DNA of 39,596 bases from Oscillospiraceae bacterium (lineage in GTDB: Bacteria; Bacillota; Clostridia; Oscillospirales; Ruminococcaceae). Each line of letters begins with the position of its first letter. Position 1 is the first letter of the stretch. The DNA lies in NCBI GenBank assembly GCA_017560985.1, contig JAFZDX010000108.1:1-39596 (forward strand), written 5' to 3'. The notes under the pieces are model-generated. The model worked only from the letters and a program-made list of their open reading frames with translations, did not search any database and was not told where the DNA came from. The translations under genes were made by a program, and so were the position numbers. Below are positions 8,891-16,411 of the stretch, one piece after another.

Positions 8891-8951
8891 ACATATATTC
8901 CTTTCAAAATAAATATTTGTATAATTGTTTTATTTTAACAGCTGAAATCCA

Positions 8952-8972
8952 TTATATTACTTACTAATATAA
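8952..8972. promoter_or_regulatory. Palindrome in the promoter region of the PPC/BMP CWB2 operon
   Basis: TTATATTA (8952-8959) and TAATATAA (8965-8972) form a perfect 8-bp inverted repeat with a 5-base spacer about 60 bases upstream of the 8890 start. It overlaps the likely -10 and could be an operator. Being all A/T, it could also arise by chance. Confidence 0.4.
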
Positions 8973-8995
8973 CATAGGTATACAGAAATTTACAA
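8966..8995 (-). promoter_or_regulatory. Possible promoter of the PPC/BMP CWB2 operon
   Basis: On the minus strand TTGTAA (8990-8995) and TATATT (8966-8971) are 18 bases apart, upstream of the first gene of the operon and downstream of the VTC gene's terminator. Both boxes are imperfect. Confidence 0.4.
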
Positions 8996-9034
8996 GATTG
9001 TGTGTATACAGATGTAAAAAGTTCATAAATAGGC

Positions 9035-9064
9035 AAAGAAGATGACATTACTGTCATCTTCTTT
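9035..9064 (-). terminator. Terminator of the VTC/DUF4956 operon
   Basis: A 13-bp perfect stem (9035-9047 with 9052-9064) with a 4-base loop, starting 9 bases after the VTC stop codon. The minus-strand arm ends in CTTCTTT, but the tract after it is not a pure T-run. Confidence 0.75.
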
Positions 9065-9073
9065 AAAAACATA

Positions 9074-9763
9074 TCAATACACAAACTCCCCGTCCATAGC
9101 AAGACGACCGAGGTAATATTTTGAAAAGGCGGTCTGTGTCAGATTGCCATCCTCCAGCAGCTGTGCGATAAAATCTGGTAAAAATTCATCATACTTTACT
9201 TCCAGAATGTGCATTCCTTGTGGCAGTACGGGTATTTTATAGGACAGGTTTTCGTCCATAAATTCACCACAGTGTCTGGACACAGAAATATCCTGGTCAA
9301 ATGTGATTCTTACATTGCCAAGAGGATGTATAAATGCGGTACGTTGATATTCTATAATTGTTTTTGGCATCATATGCCGGGTTTTTATCGCAATGGCCAA
9401 TGAATTGGACACTGTGCGCTGGTCAAATGCCAGTGGTTTACCGCTAACCAGCTGGAGGCACTCTTGTCTTGTTACAATATTTCTTGTCTTTTTTGTATAT
9501 CCCAAAAATTTTTCCTTGTTTTCAAGAAATATCTTTTCTGCTGAAGGCTGATATAGTCTTAATCGAAACTTGCTGCGCTGGTCTACACCGGATTCATTTT
9601 CCTGCATACAGCTGTCAAAAATATCATCAAAGTACAGGCTGCGTATAAGATATGCTGTCCCCTGTTGATTTGCATCAGATTGCATCACTGTTTTCAGTTT
9701 TGCTGTAAGTATATGTATCTGCCGGTCAGAAATCAGGAATTTTTTTTCTACTCTGTATTCCAT
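9074..9763 (-). CDS. VTC-domain (CYTH/TTM superfamily) protein
   Basis: 229 residues, one complete VTC-type tunnel domain (PF09359), the fold of the yeast vacuolar polyphosphate polymerase subunit. Charged tunnel motifs are all visible: EYRVEKKF at the N-terminus (2-9), RLRLY (67-71), LENK (80-83), RITFDQD (152-158) and ILEVKY (186-191) followed by SKY (214-216). The family binds polyphosphate or nucleotide triphosphates with divalent metal. Polyphosphate synthesis is plausible but unproven for bacterial single-domain forms. It lies 12 bases downstream of the DUF4956 gene with its own ribosome site (GGAG, 6 bases before ATG). It is soluble, and its membrane link is presumably DUF4956. The VTC, DUF4956 and CotH trio is a recurrent neighbourhood in Clostridia. 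Confidence 0.9.
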   Translation of the reverse strand: MEYRVEKKFLISDRQIHILTAKLKTVMQSDANQQGTAYLIRSLYFDDIFDSCMQENESGVDQRSKFRLRLYQPSAEKIFLENKEKFLGYTKKTRNIVTRQECLQLVSGKPLAFDQRTVSNSLAIAIKTRHMMPKTIIEYQRTAFIHPLGNVRITFDQDISVSRHCGEFMDENLSYKIPVLPQGMHILEVKYDEFLPDFIAQLLEDGNLTQTAFSKYYLGRLAMDGEFVY

Positions 9764-9775
9764 AAATTGCTCCAG

Positions 9776-10450
9776 CTATATTCGCAGTTCGCCATTGTGG
9801 CTGAGCACACTGGTAGATATTATACCGGTAATCTGTGAAATTTCATCAGACAATGCGGAATAATCCTTTACCTGAAGTTCAAAAATCAGTTCCATACCTG
9901 TCAGAGTGATATTTCTGCTGCGGAGAGAAACTTTTTTTGTATGTGATTTCAGCACTTTTATAATATCAGTTTCCACATTGCTGTTTTCTGCAGAAATAAC
10001 CAACAGACAAGGCGCTTTGAAAGCAGGAATAATATCCAGCACAGCCATAAACAGGCTGATTGCCAGGCTGGCCACAACTGCCAGTTCATACAGACCAGCA
10101 CCAATTACAATACCGGCACTGATGCTCCAGAAAAGGAAAGTCAGGTCCATTGTATCTTTTACAGCATTTCTGAAACGCACAATAGACAAGGCACCAACCA
10201 TACCCAGGCTGATTACGATATTGCTGCTCATAGCCAACAAAATAACCGTGGTAATTACTGGAAGAATGGCCAATGATTTATTGAAAGAACGGCTGTAAAA
10301 ATTGCTTTTTGTGGTAAGTCTGTAAATAAAAAATATGTACAAGCCTACAAGAGCCGCCAGTCCCAGTGCCACTACAATTTTTGTTGTGGTCAGATCTCCG
10401 GCGGTAAAACCTTCGATAACCGATTTTTTTAATGCATCTGTAAAACTCAT
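9776..10450 (-). CDS. DUF4956 membrane protein
   Basis: 224 residues. Hydrophobic segments lie at about 25-46, 60-92 (probably two spans around SSNIVISLGMVGALSIVRF) and 104-140. A polar domain of about 80 residues follows (NSNVETDIIKVLKSHTKKV..., VLSHNGELRI), predicted to be cytosolic and of ferredoxin-like alpha/beta pattern. The GALSIVRFRNAVKD stretch is characteristic of DUF4956 (PF16316). The biochemical role is unknown. Its constant pairing with VTC genes suggests it is the membrane partner of the VTC enzyme. The ribosome site AAGGAGAG is strong, and an 8-bp hairpin (10462-10484) abuts it. Confidence 0.88.
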   Translation of the reverse strand: MSFTDALKKSVIEGFTAGDLTTTKIVVALGLAALVGLYIFFIYRLTTKSNFYSRSFNKSLAILPVITTVILLAMSSNIVISLGMVGALSIVRFRNAVKDTMDLTFLFWSISAGIVIGAGLYELAVVASLAISLFMAVLDIIPAFKAPCLLVISAENSNVETDIIKVLKSHTKKVSLRSRNITLTGMELIFELQVKDYSALSDEISQITGIISTSVLSHNGELRI

Positions 10451-10461
10451 ATAATCTCTCC

Positions 10462-10484
10462 TTTTCAGTAAATTAAACTGAAAA
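10462..10484 (-). promoter_or_regulatory. Leader hairpin abutting the DUF4956 ribosome site
   Basis: TTTTCAGT (10462-10469) pairs with ACTGAAAA (10477-10484) over a 7-base loop in the minus-strand leader, ending directly at the GGAGAG ribosome site. It could shape translation or mRNA stability. No terminator T-run follows. Confidence 0.45.
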
Positions 10485-10525
10485 TCTATGGTAATGTTTT
10501 AAGTTAAAAATGTACTTTACCTTAT

Positions 10526-10554
10526 ATTATATACATAATTTATAATACAAGCAA
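10526..10554 (-). promoter_or_regulatory. Possible promoter of the DUF4956/VTC operon
   Basis: On the minus strand TTGCTT (10549-10554) and a perfect TATAAT (10526-10531) have 17-base spacing. The leader would be about 70 bases and include the hairpin at 10462-10484. Confidence 0.48.
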
Positions 10555-10574
10555 CTATTATTTATATTTCACCC

Positions 10575-10606
10575 TGTTGATAACAGGGTTTTGATGTTGA
10601 CAACAG
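10575..10606 (+). promoter_or_regulatory. Two tandem TGTTGAYAACAG operator-like sites upstream of cotH
   Basis: TGTTGATAACAG (10575-10586) and TGTTGACAACAG (10595-10606) differ at one base, are dyad-symmetric, and start exactly 20 bases (about two helical turns) apart. The second covers the -35 box of the cotH promoter. The first sits inside a longer inverted repeat (ACCCTGTT/AACAGGGT, 10571-10589). This is the layout expected of a repressor or activator site; the regulator is not in the window. Confidence 0.6.
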
Positions 10607-10626
10607 CAGTTTACGGATAGTAGAAT
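10597..10626 (+). promoter_or_regulatory. Promoter of the cotH-like gene
   Basis: A perfect TTGACA (10597-10602) and TAGAAT (10621-10626), 18 bases apart, lie about 40 bases upstream of the ATG at 10667. Confidence 0.72.
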
Positions 10627-10666
10627 TATACACAGAATAAGTCACTAAGGCAGACAGGAGATTTTT

Positions 10667-12196
10667 ATGATTATAGAAAATAAAAAATTACATATAGTCA
10701 GACTTCTGGTACCTTTCTGCCTGCTTATAGCGGTACTGTTGTTTTCATTTTCGGTGGAAAAAAGTACCTGTATGGGTGTAAAAGTAGTTTCAGCCGAAGA
10801 ATATTTGCAAATGGCCATAGATAGAACTGATAATCTTGATGTGGATTTTATGTTTAATAATTTGCCTGCGGCAGTAGATAATGAAGAAAATATAATATAT
10901 ATTTCTCAGAAATTTTCTGAAGATATTGATATGCACAGCATACAAGGCGAGTTGACTTCTGTAAATCCAAATTTTCAGCTTGCAATAAAAGAAGATACTG
11001 CCAGACCGTTGGAAATAATGACAACAGGTGGAAATTATACACTGCTGGCAACAGCCCCAAATGGTAAAAGTATAGAGTACAAAATAATATTCACTTCCCT
11101 GCCACTGATAAACTTCAGTGGAGAAATAATAGGGGTAGCGAATAATAATAACGAGTTGTATTCTGGTGAAATAACTTTTTTTGATCCTGATTCTCCTGAA
11201 ACAGGAAGTTACCGTAACCTTTCATCTGAGGCACAATGGAATATCAGGGGTAACACAACAGCGAAACAGCCAAAAAAGCCGTGGAAATTATCTTTGAAAA
11301 AATCAAATAGTGAGAATAAGAATCTGTCTTTGTGTGGGCTGGGGTCTGATGATGACTGGATTTTGAACCCAATGAACCTGGACGATCTGAAAATCAGGGA
11401 AAAGCTGATGATGGACCTGTGGAACCAAGATGAGCTGTTCAATGTCGAGGGGCACAAAATGTCCAGTTGTGAATATGTGGAAGTGGTAATGAACGGCGAA
11501 TACCAAGGGCTGTATCTGCTGCAGCGTCGATTAGACAAAAAGTATCTGAATATTCCTGATCAGGATATTCTGCTGAAAAGCCGGAACATGCCACCGCAAT
11601 CGGCTGTAACCAGTAAAACTATGGAAATTGTCTACTCCCCTTTCTCTGAAACAGAAACAATGGCGTGGTTGGAAAAATATTTTGATGGGAAATATATTTC
11701 CAGAACCAATATTGAAAACTGGGCAGAAATGACAGCATTTCTTCAGGTGCTGTGCAGTGTAGACAACAGACAGACTAAAAATATAGTTATGCATCTGGAT
11801 ATAGATGAAAACAATGAATATATTGTAAATTATATACTGTGGGATACTGATATGTCTTTGGGTCTTTGCTGGGATGCAGGTTATGTATATGATTATGATG
11901 AAATGGTGTTTAAAAATATTGTAAGATTTGAATACAGCCAGTTGTCTGCACTATATCCATCATTGAGCAAAGATATTAGTGCCCGATGGCAACAGCTGCG
12001 AAAAGATCTGTTAAGTGATGAAAATATCAATGAGAATATACAAAATCTTTACAATACCATTACTTACAGTAACAGTTTTCAGCGTGATGCTGACAAATGG
12101 GGGCTGAATTATAATGGTATAGACAATATGGACCAGTTAAATACCTTTATGAAAAACAGGCTGGGCTATCTGGATAATTACTATTCTGTAGACTAA
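10667..12196 (+). CDS. CotH-family protein kinase, membrane-anchored
   Basis: 509 residues. An N-terminal hydrophobic segment (about 11-30) without a clear signal-peptidase site suggests an anchored extracytoplasmic protein. Residues about 40-140 form an Ig-like or leader region. The CotH domain (PF08757) runs from about 160, with WNIRGNTTAKQPKKPWKLSL (191-210), GLGSDDDWIL (224-233), VVMNGEYQGLYLLQRRLD (273-290) and the acidic signature WDTDMSLGL, which matches the conserved Asp-x-Asp region of CotH kinases. B. subtilis CotH is an atypical protein kinase that phosphorylates spore coat proteins. Non-spore relatives occur on surface proteins and beside VTC/DUF4956 genes, as here, where it is divergent from that pair. 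The substrate is unknown. GGAG precedes the ATG. Confidence 0.9.
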   Translation: MIIENKKLHIVRLLVPFCLLIAVLLFSFSVEKSTCMGVKVVSAEEYLQMAIDRTDNLDVDFMFNNLPAAVDNEENIIYISQKFSEDIDMHSIQGELTSVNPNFQLAIKEDTARPLEIMTTGGNYTLLATAPNGKSIEYKIIFTSLPLINFSGEIIGVANNNNELYSGEITFFDPDSPETGSYRNLSSEAQWNIRGNTTAKQPKKPWKLSLKKSNSENKNLSLCGLGSDDDWILNPMNLDDLKIREKLMMDLWNQDELFNVEGHKMSSCEYVEVVMNGEYQGLYLLQRRLDKKYLNIPDQDILLKSRNMPPQSAVTSKTMEIVYSPFSETETMAWLEKYFDGKYISRTNIENWAEMTAFLQVLCSVDNRQTKNIVMHLDIDENNEYIVNYILWDTDMSLGLCWDAGYVYDYDEMVFKNIVRFEYSQLSALYPSLSKDISARWQQLRKDLLSDENINENIQNLYNTITYSNSFQRDADKWGLNYNGIDNMDQLNTFMKNRLGYLDNYYSVD

Positions 12197-12204
12197 TTAA
12201 AAAT

Positions 12205-12233
12205 AAAAGTCATGGCTTAATGCCATGACTTTT
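12205..12233. terminator. Bidirectional terminator between cotH and the glycan operon
   Basis: A 12-bp stem (AAAAGTCATGGC, 12205-12216, with 12222-12233) and a 5-base loop lie between two convergent genes. T-rich tails follow on both strands (CTATTTT on plus; TATTTTTAATT on minus), so it ends cotH and the ten-gene operon. Confidence 0.92.
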
Positions 12234-13142
12234 CTATTTTAGTATTTTTTTCAGTTTGTTAACTGCCCTTTTAATTAGACTATGTTTTGGATTCAGATGG
12301 GATAAATCCAGATTTTTCATATCTATTGTACAGTCATAAAGTGTTTCTTCAATACTGCCATAGTGGGTTTTGTATTCATAATCACCGCCGGCAAAGAAAA
12401 GCTGTGTATGCTTCTTTTCTGTCATACGGATAAGATGATAATAGAAAATAAAACGTCCCAGAGAAAAATCTTTCAGGTCAGGATTATAGGCAAAGTTTTC
12501 ACCGTAAACAACAGGGCATTGTTCACAAGAGAAGCGCAACGCACCAACAGTATCGCCAAATTTTACAACATAGCAATGAGATACATTATATCTGTCCAGA
12601 TATTCCTGACCAGTCATGTTGTATTCTCTGTTGCGGATAGCATATTTAAATCTGAAAAAATGCTGAACAATATCTTCTGTGATATTGTTTCTGTCATATT
12701 CTTCTATCTTCATTTCCCCATACTGTTCCTGTGCCCTGTTCAGCTTCTTTTTCATTTTTGAACGGGATTTGGAAGAAACACGGCTTTCCATTTCTTCGAC
12801 AGTCTGTGGAAACTCTATGCGGAAATGATTATGAGCTTTTGCTTTGCCATAAGAAAGTCTGTTGTTTTTATAGGTTACTCTCTGAATATCAGGATGATTT
12901 GTTTTTATATACAAAAGCAGATGTTCCAGCTCAGCTTTTGTAATATCCACAAGCCACAGACCCAAATCAGCCTGACTACCAATAATAGAATATTCTATTA
13001 TTTTCTGGCTGTTACCACTATCTATTATAACAGTTTTAAAATTCTGTGGTTTGTTATATAAATCAAATCTGTTATATATAAAATTCGGAACAACTTTTTC
13101 ATAATCCAAAGTGTTAGTTGTTTCAAGTACTTTTATTTTCAT
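12234..13142 (-). CDS. BioF2/CelD-like GNAT-fold acyltransferase
   Basis: 302 residues resembling the acetyltransferase family seen in CelD and other FemAB-like proteins of polysaccharide loci (PF13480-type). Supporting features are SSKSRSKMKKKLNRAQEQYG (about 122-141), the strand VGALRFSCEQCPVVYGENFAYNPD, FSLGRFIFYYHLIRM, and the terminal block FFAGGDYEYKTHYGSIEETLYDC, which matches the GGD-x-x-YK-x-x-(F/Y)G ending of the family. It would transfer an acyl or aminoacyl group to a sugar in the cytosol. The C-terminus is a short basic amphipathic stretch (RAVNKLKKILK), as in the operon's glycosyltransferases. It is the last gene of the operon, 17 bases after the PIG-L fusion, with only a weak ribosome site (AGAAAGAGAT). 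The acceptor is unknown. Confidence 0.75.
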   Translation of the reverse strand: MKIKVLETTNTLDYEKVVPNFIYNRFDLYNKPQNFKTVIIDSGNSQKIIEYSIIGSQADLGLWLVDITKAELEHLLLYIKTNHPDIQRVTYKNNRLSYGKAKAHNHFRIEFPQTVEEMESRVSSKSRSKMKKKLNRAQEQYGEMKIEEYDRNNITEDIVQHFFRFKYAIRNREYNMTGQEYLDRYNVSHCYVVKFGDTVGALRFSCEQCPVVYGENFAYNPDLKDFSLGRFIFYYHLIRMTEKKHTQLFFAGGDYEYKTHYGSIEETLYDCTIDMKNLDLSHLNPKHSLIKRAVNKLKKILK

Positions 13143-13159
13143 ATCTCTTTCTCTTATAT

Positions 13160-14527
13160 CTATCTTTCAACAGACAGGCCCCACAGCCTGTATTTTCTTT
13201 TTATATCAGTAAAACCTTTCGATTTCAGGTAACGTGGTAAAGATTTATCTTCTGCCTTCAAGGTACCGTCAGACTTAAAACCAGCTTTAAGTATACCTTT
13301 CTGGCTGGCAAAGTTATCCGGTGAAGTGTAGATAACAAAATCTTTTGGTCCAATTGCCTGTGAAACAATGGATTTCAGAAGTTGACCATACAGCCCCTGT
13401 CCCCTGTATTTTTCTTCCGTTTCAAAATGATACAGCAAGCCTGTTTCGCACTGGGACATATCAAAACCGAAGTCGGTTTCACTGATGTAAAAATCATGTT
13501 TATAGGCCAACCATCCTCTGGTGAGAATTTCTTTGTCAGAATTTATGATACACCAGAAAGATGAACCGTCCTGAATTCTTTTCAGATTCTTTTCTGTCAA
13601 TGGAACATTGTGTTGCTGACAGAACTGTGTGTATTCATCCACCTGACCGCCCAGCACACTGACTAAAACATTGTCTCCCAGGTCTGGAGCGTCACACAGT
13701 GACATTGAATAGTACAGCTGTTTCTGCTTTTTCAGTTTCAGATATTTTCTGTGGTTAATGTAAAGTCGGTCGGCTTTACTCATATATTTAGGGCTGATTT
13801 TTACAAAAAATCTGTTTTTTGTGTCTGTTATGTAGTCATTAAACTCGTTTGTAACGGAATGGTAGCCTATTGCATAGCGTTTTTCCTGTGGATTCCAATA
13901 AGAATATGCACGGATAGCATTATTTATCTTATCTTTTACTGATGATACAGCAGTCAAAACTTCTGGTTCTATAGGAATTAGTCTGGCATTGTCTTTTACT
14001 TGCTCATAGTGATATGGTTCAATAAACAAATGCCGTTTTCTGATTTCACCCCAGTTTGTAAGGTTTTCCACAGCACGGCCCAGAGTTTTATGGTCACGGT
14101 GTTGTTTTGGCCCATTGTTCAATGATATGGTACATACCACTGCTTTTTTATCAATTTCTTTAAGATACTGTCTTACAATCGACTGGGCAGTGGACAGTTC
14201 AAGAGAACCATCTTTGCCACGACTTTCAGGAATATGGATATTTTCTCTTTTCACACCAAGGGCGAGACAACTGGCCACAAATTCAGTGTCTCTAGCCTGA
14301 ATAAACTCTTGTTCAGACAGGTCATATATGTGCTCTCCCGGATGTTTGTTACATGACTTTCCATCGTTCAACTTTCTTTTTACGCTTGAACCAGAGCCAT
14401 CAGTGCACAGGACAACATGAACGCTTTTTCCCTTTTTCAAAGAATTACAAATATCTACGCCCATGCTCAGCAGCTCGTCATCCTGATGAGGTGCAAAATA
14501 TATAATTGTATTGCTTACATCTGCCAT
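13160..14527 (-). CDS. PIG-L family sugar deacetylase fused to a GNAT acetyltransferase
   Basis: 455 residues with two enzyme domains. Residues about 5-200 are a PIG-L/LmbE N-acetylglucosamine deacetylase fold: APHQDDE (12-18) and HRDH (143-146) supply the zinc ligands and catalytic Asp, and VVLCTDGSGS is the usual strand after the first motif. Residues about 285-455 resemble a GNAT acetyltransferase, with the acetyl-CoA loop KYRGQGLYGQLL (373-384) and SQKGILKAGF (408-417). One chain could remove an acetyl group from a sugar amine and place a different acyl group there, or modify two positions; that is inference. There is no signal peptide, so it should act on cytosolic or lipid-linked precursors. 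It starts 3 bases after the ATPase stop, with AAGGAAG inside the end of that gene. Confidence 0.88.
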   Translation of the reverse strand: MADVSNTIIYFAPHQDDELLSMGVDICNSLKKGKSVHVVLCTDGSGSSVKRKLNDGKSCNKHPGEHIYDLSEQEFIQARDTEFVASCLALGVKRENIHIPESRGKDGSLELSTAQSIVRQYLKEIDKKAVVCTISLNNGPKQHRDHKTLGRAVENLTNWGEIRKRHLFIEPYHYEQVKDNARLIPIEPEVLTAVSSVKDKINNAIRAYSYWNPQEKRYAIGYHSVTNEFNDYITDTKNRFFVKISPKYMSKADRLYINHRKYLKLKKQKQLYYSMSLCDAPDLGDNVLVSVLGGQVDEYTQFCQQHNVPLTEKNLKRIQDGSSFWCIINSDKEILTRGWLAYKHDFYISETDFGFDMSQCETGLLYHFETEEKYRGQGLYGQLLKSIVSQAIGPKDFVIYTSPDNFASQKGILKAGFKSDGTLKAEDKSLPRYLKSKGFTDIKRKYRLWGLSVER

Positions 14528-14530
14528 AGA

Positions 14531-16399
14531 CTACACATCTTCCTTTTTTTCTATGCCGAAAACACTGTTCACAGTAGGGTTATCTACTACGCTTTCACCA
14601 CCCATAATAATACCGGATTTTATATTATTTTTTGCTACGTATTCGGCAGCTGCAGCATTATTGCCTTTGTCTATCAGCAGCATAGGGTTGCCTGTATGTG
14701 CAGCGTATACTCCACTGCAGAAACCATCTGTCAACACTTTACCGGAAACAAGTACAACTGATTCTGGATTTTTAAAAAATTCACTGGCAATAACTGCAGA
14801 TGTGTTGTATCTTGTTCGGCCTTTTATACGTTTTGTAGGACCAAACTGTTTCAGATGCTGTTCTATATCTTCATTTACCGCTATTTCACCACCGATAATA
14901 TCAATAGATTTTCCATTGTTATTTTTGAGAAATTCAATCTGATAATCTGTCAGCGCATCTTTTACCAGCAATATTGGCAGACCAATAGCAATAGCAGATA
15001 CACTATCAGCAAAATTTTCACCAGTGCAAACAAGAATTTTGTCAGAATCAATTTTGATTTCTTTCAGTGAACTCATATTTATTTCATATACGTTATCACC
15101 TTCGATACGAATAATCTGGCAGTTCATGCTGCTAGTTAGCATTTTATCTGTCAATCCTTCAATTTCACCTATTATATAAATCTTCCCATTGTCTTCAAGG
15201 CTCTGGTACAGATATTCCATAACCCACTGAATGTCTTCAAAATCCACAAAAATCAGTGGGGCATTATTTCTTTTTGCCAGATAGCATCCTGACAGTGCAT
15301 TTGCCAGAATTTCACCATCAGTCAGGACTACGGTTTTAAATTTCTCGCTTTTCATCCGAATTTTCATCTGGTCGGCAATTTTCAAGGACATATCATATCT
15401 GTCCATACTTGTAACACGTTTTAAGAATCTAGCCAGCAGGTCATCTGTTTCGCCCTGATGCTCTGGTGCCAAAACGTCAGGCCTTGTTCTTTTGAGAATA
15501 TTCATTGCAGCCTGTACAACAGCATCACTGTCACCTGCTTCCAGAATAGCCTGTAATTTTTGTGTTTCAGTACGTTCCTGTTTTTTACGTTCTTTGCTTT
15601 TTCTCAGTTTAAAGGCTTTAGCTAAGTCTTCTATCTCTTCACGGGATTTTGGTAACTGTTTTGTAACCAAAAATTCTTCGTAAGCATCCAGATAAAGGGT
15701 TGTTTCGTCTGTAAAGGCGATCTGCTTGCCATGATCTAACCACAGGATTTTGTTGCACATTTCGCGCACCTGAGCAATTGAGTGTGAAACCAGTATGCCT
15801 GTAACACCACCAGCCAGAATTTCTTTCATTTTATCGCCACTTTTCTTTCTGAACGCACCATCACCAACAGACAGAACTTCGTCCAGGATAATAATATCAG
15901 GGCTTACCAGACAGGCGATGGAAAAAGCCAGACGACTTTTCATACCACTGGACAGCTGTTTGAACGGACGTTCCTGAAAATCTTCCAGTTCTGCAAATTC
16001 GATAATCTGGTCATACATCTGGTCCATAAATTCTCTGGTGTAACCCAGCATTGCACCACGTAGATATGTGTTTTCTCGCACTGTCAGTTCGCCGTCAAAA
16101 CCACTGGCAAGTTCCAGCAGTGCGGCAATACTGCCATTTGCAATCATTTTGCCTTCAGTTGGCACCATAATTCCGGATACAGCTTTCAATAATGTAGACT
16201 TACCAGCACCATTTGTACCGATAATACCCAACATATCACCTTTTTCCAGTTCAAATGATATGTCTTTATCAGCCCAGAATTCTGTAACGTTATATTCGCC
16301 TTTAAATTTTTTTACAAAATATTCTTTTAAACCTATATCTTTAAAGTCCCCAGTTATGTAACGGATAGAGACATTTTCAGCTTTTACTACAACAGACAT
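14531..16399 (-). CDS. Polysaccharide-export ABC ATPase (TagH/Wzt-like) with a C-terminal CWB2 triplet
   Basis: 622 residues. Residues 1-245 are a polysaccharide-export ABC ATPase: Walker A GTNGAGKST (61-69), signature LSSGM (149-153), Walker B IIILDEVLSVGD (169-180), H-loop VSHS (204-207). A charged helical linker (about 250-325) leads to three CWB2 modules in the usual order. Module 1, about 328-415: RYDMSLKIADQM and LSGCYLAKRNNAPLIFV. Module 2, about 428-512: NFADSVSAIAIGLPILLV. Module 3, about 522-615: KRIKGRTRYNTSAVIASEFF, GNPMLLID and GIIMGGESVVD. They diverge from the secreted copies but keep the P-(I/L/M)-(L/I) core that matters for polymer anchoring in C. difficile CWB2 proteins. There is no signal peptide or membrane span, so the modules should be cytosolic. 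TAAGGAGGAG precedes the ATG. Wzt proteins use their C-terminal domain to recognise the exported glycan; an equivalent role here is inferred. Confidence 0.94.
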   Translation of the reverse strand: MSVVVKAENVSIRYITGDFKDIGLKEYFVKKFKGEYNVTEFWADKDISFELEKGDMLGIIGTNGAGKSTLLKAVSGIMVPTEGKMIANGSIAALLELASGFDGELTVRENTYLRGAMLGYTREFMDQMYDQIIEFAELEDFQERPFKQLSSGMKSRLAFSIACLVSPDIIILDEVLSVGDGAFRKKSGDKMKEILAGGVTGILVSHSIAQVREMCNKILWLDHGKQIAFTDETTLYLDAYEEFLVTKQLPKSREEIEDLAKAFKLRKSKERKKQERTETQKLQAILEAGDSDAVVQAAMNILKRTRPDVLAPEHQGETDDLLARFLKRVTSMDRYDMSLKIADQMKIRMKSEKFKTVVLTDGEILANALSGCYLAKRNNAPLIFVDFEDIQWVMEYLYQSLEDNGKIYIIGEIEGLTDKMLTSSMNCQIIRIEGDNVYEINMSSLKEIKIDSDKILVCTGENFADSVSAIAIGLPILLVKDALTDYQIEFLKNNNGKSIDIIGGEIAVNEDIEQHLKQFGPTKRIKGRTRYNTSAVIASEFFKNPESVVLVSGKVLTDGFCSGVYAAHTGNPMLLIDKGNNAAAAEYVAKNNIKSGIIMGGESVVDNPTVNSVFGIEKKEDV

Positions 16400-16411
16400 T
16401 TATTCTCCTCC

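Noticed and set aside
14531..16399. Two separate genes (ATPase and CWB2 protein) fused by error
   Set aside because: The frame is continuous through a typical charged linker, there is no internal ribosome site or signal peptide before the CWB2 part, and the CWB2 copy is too divergent to be a chance join with a neighbour; an assembly error cannot be fully excluded without reads.
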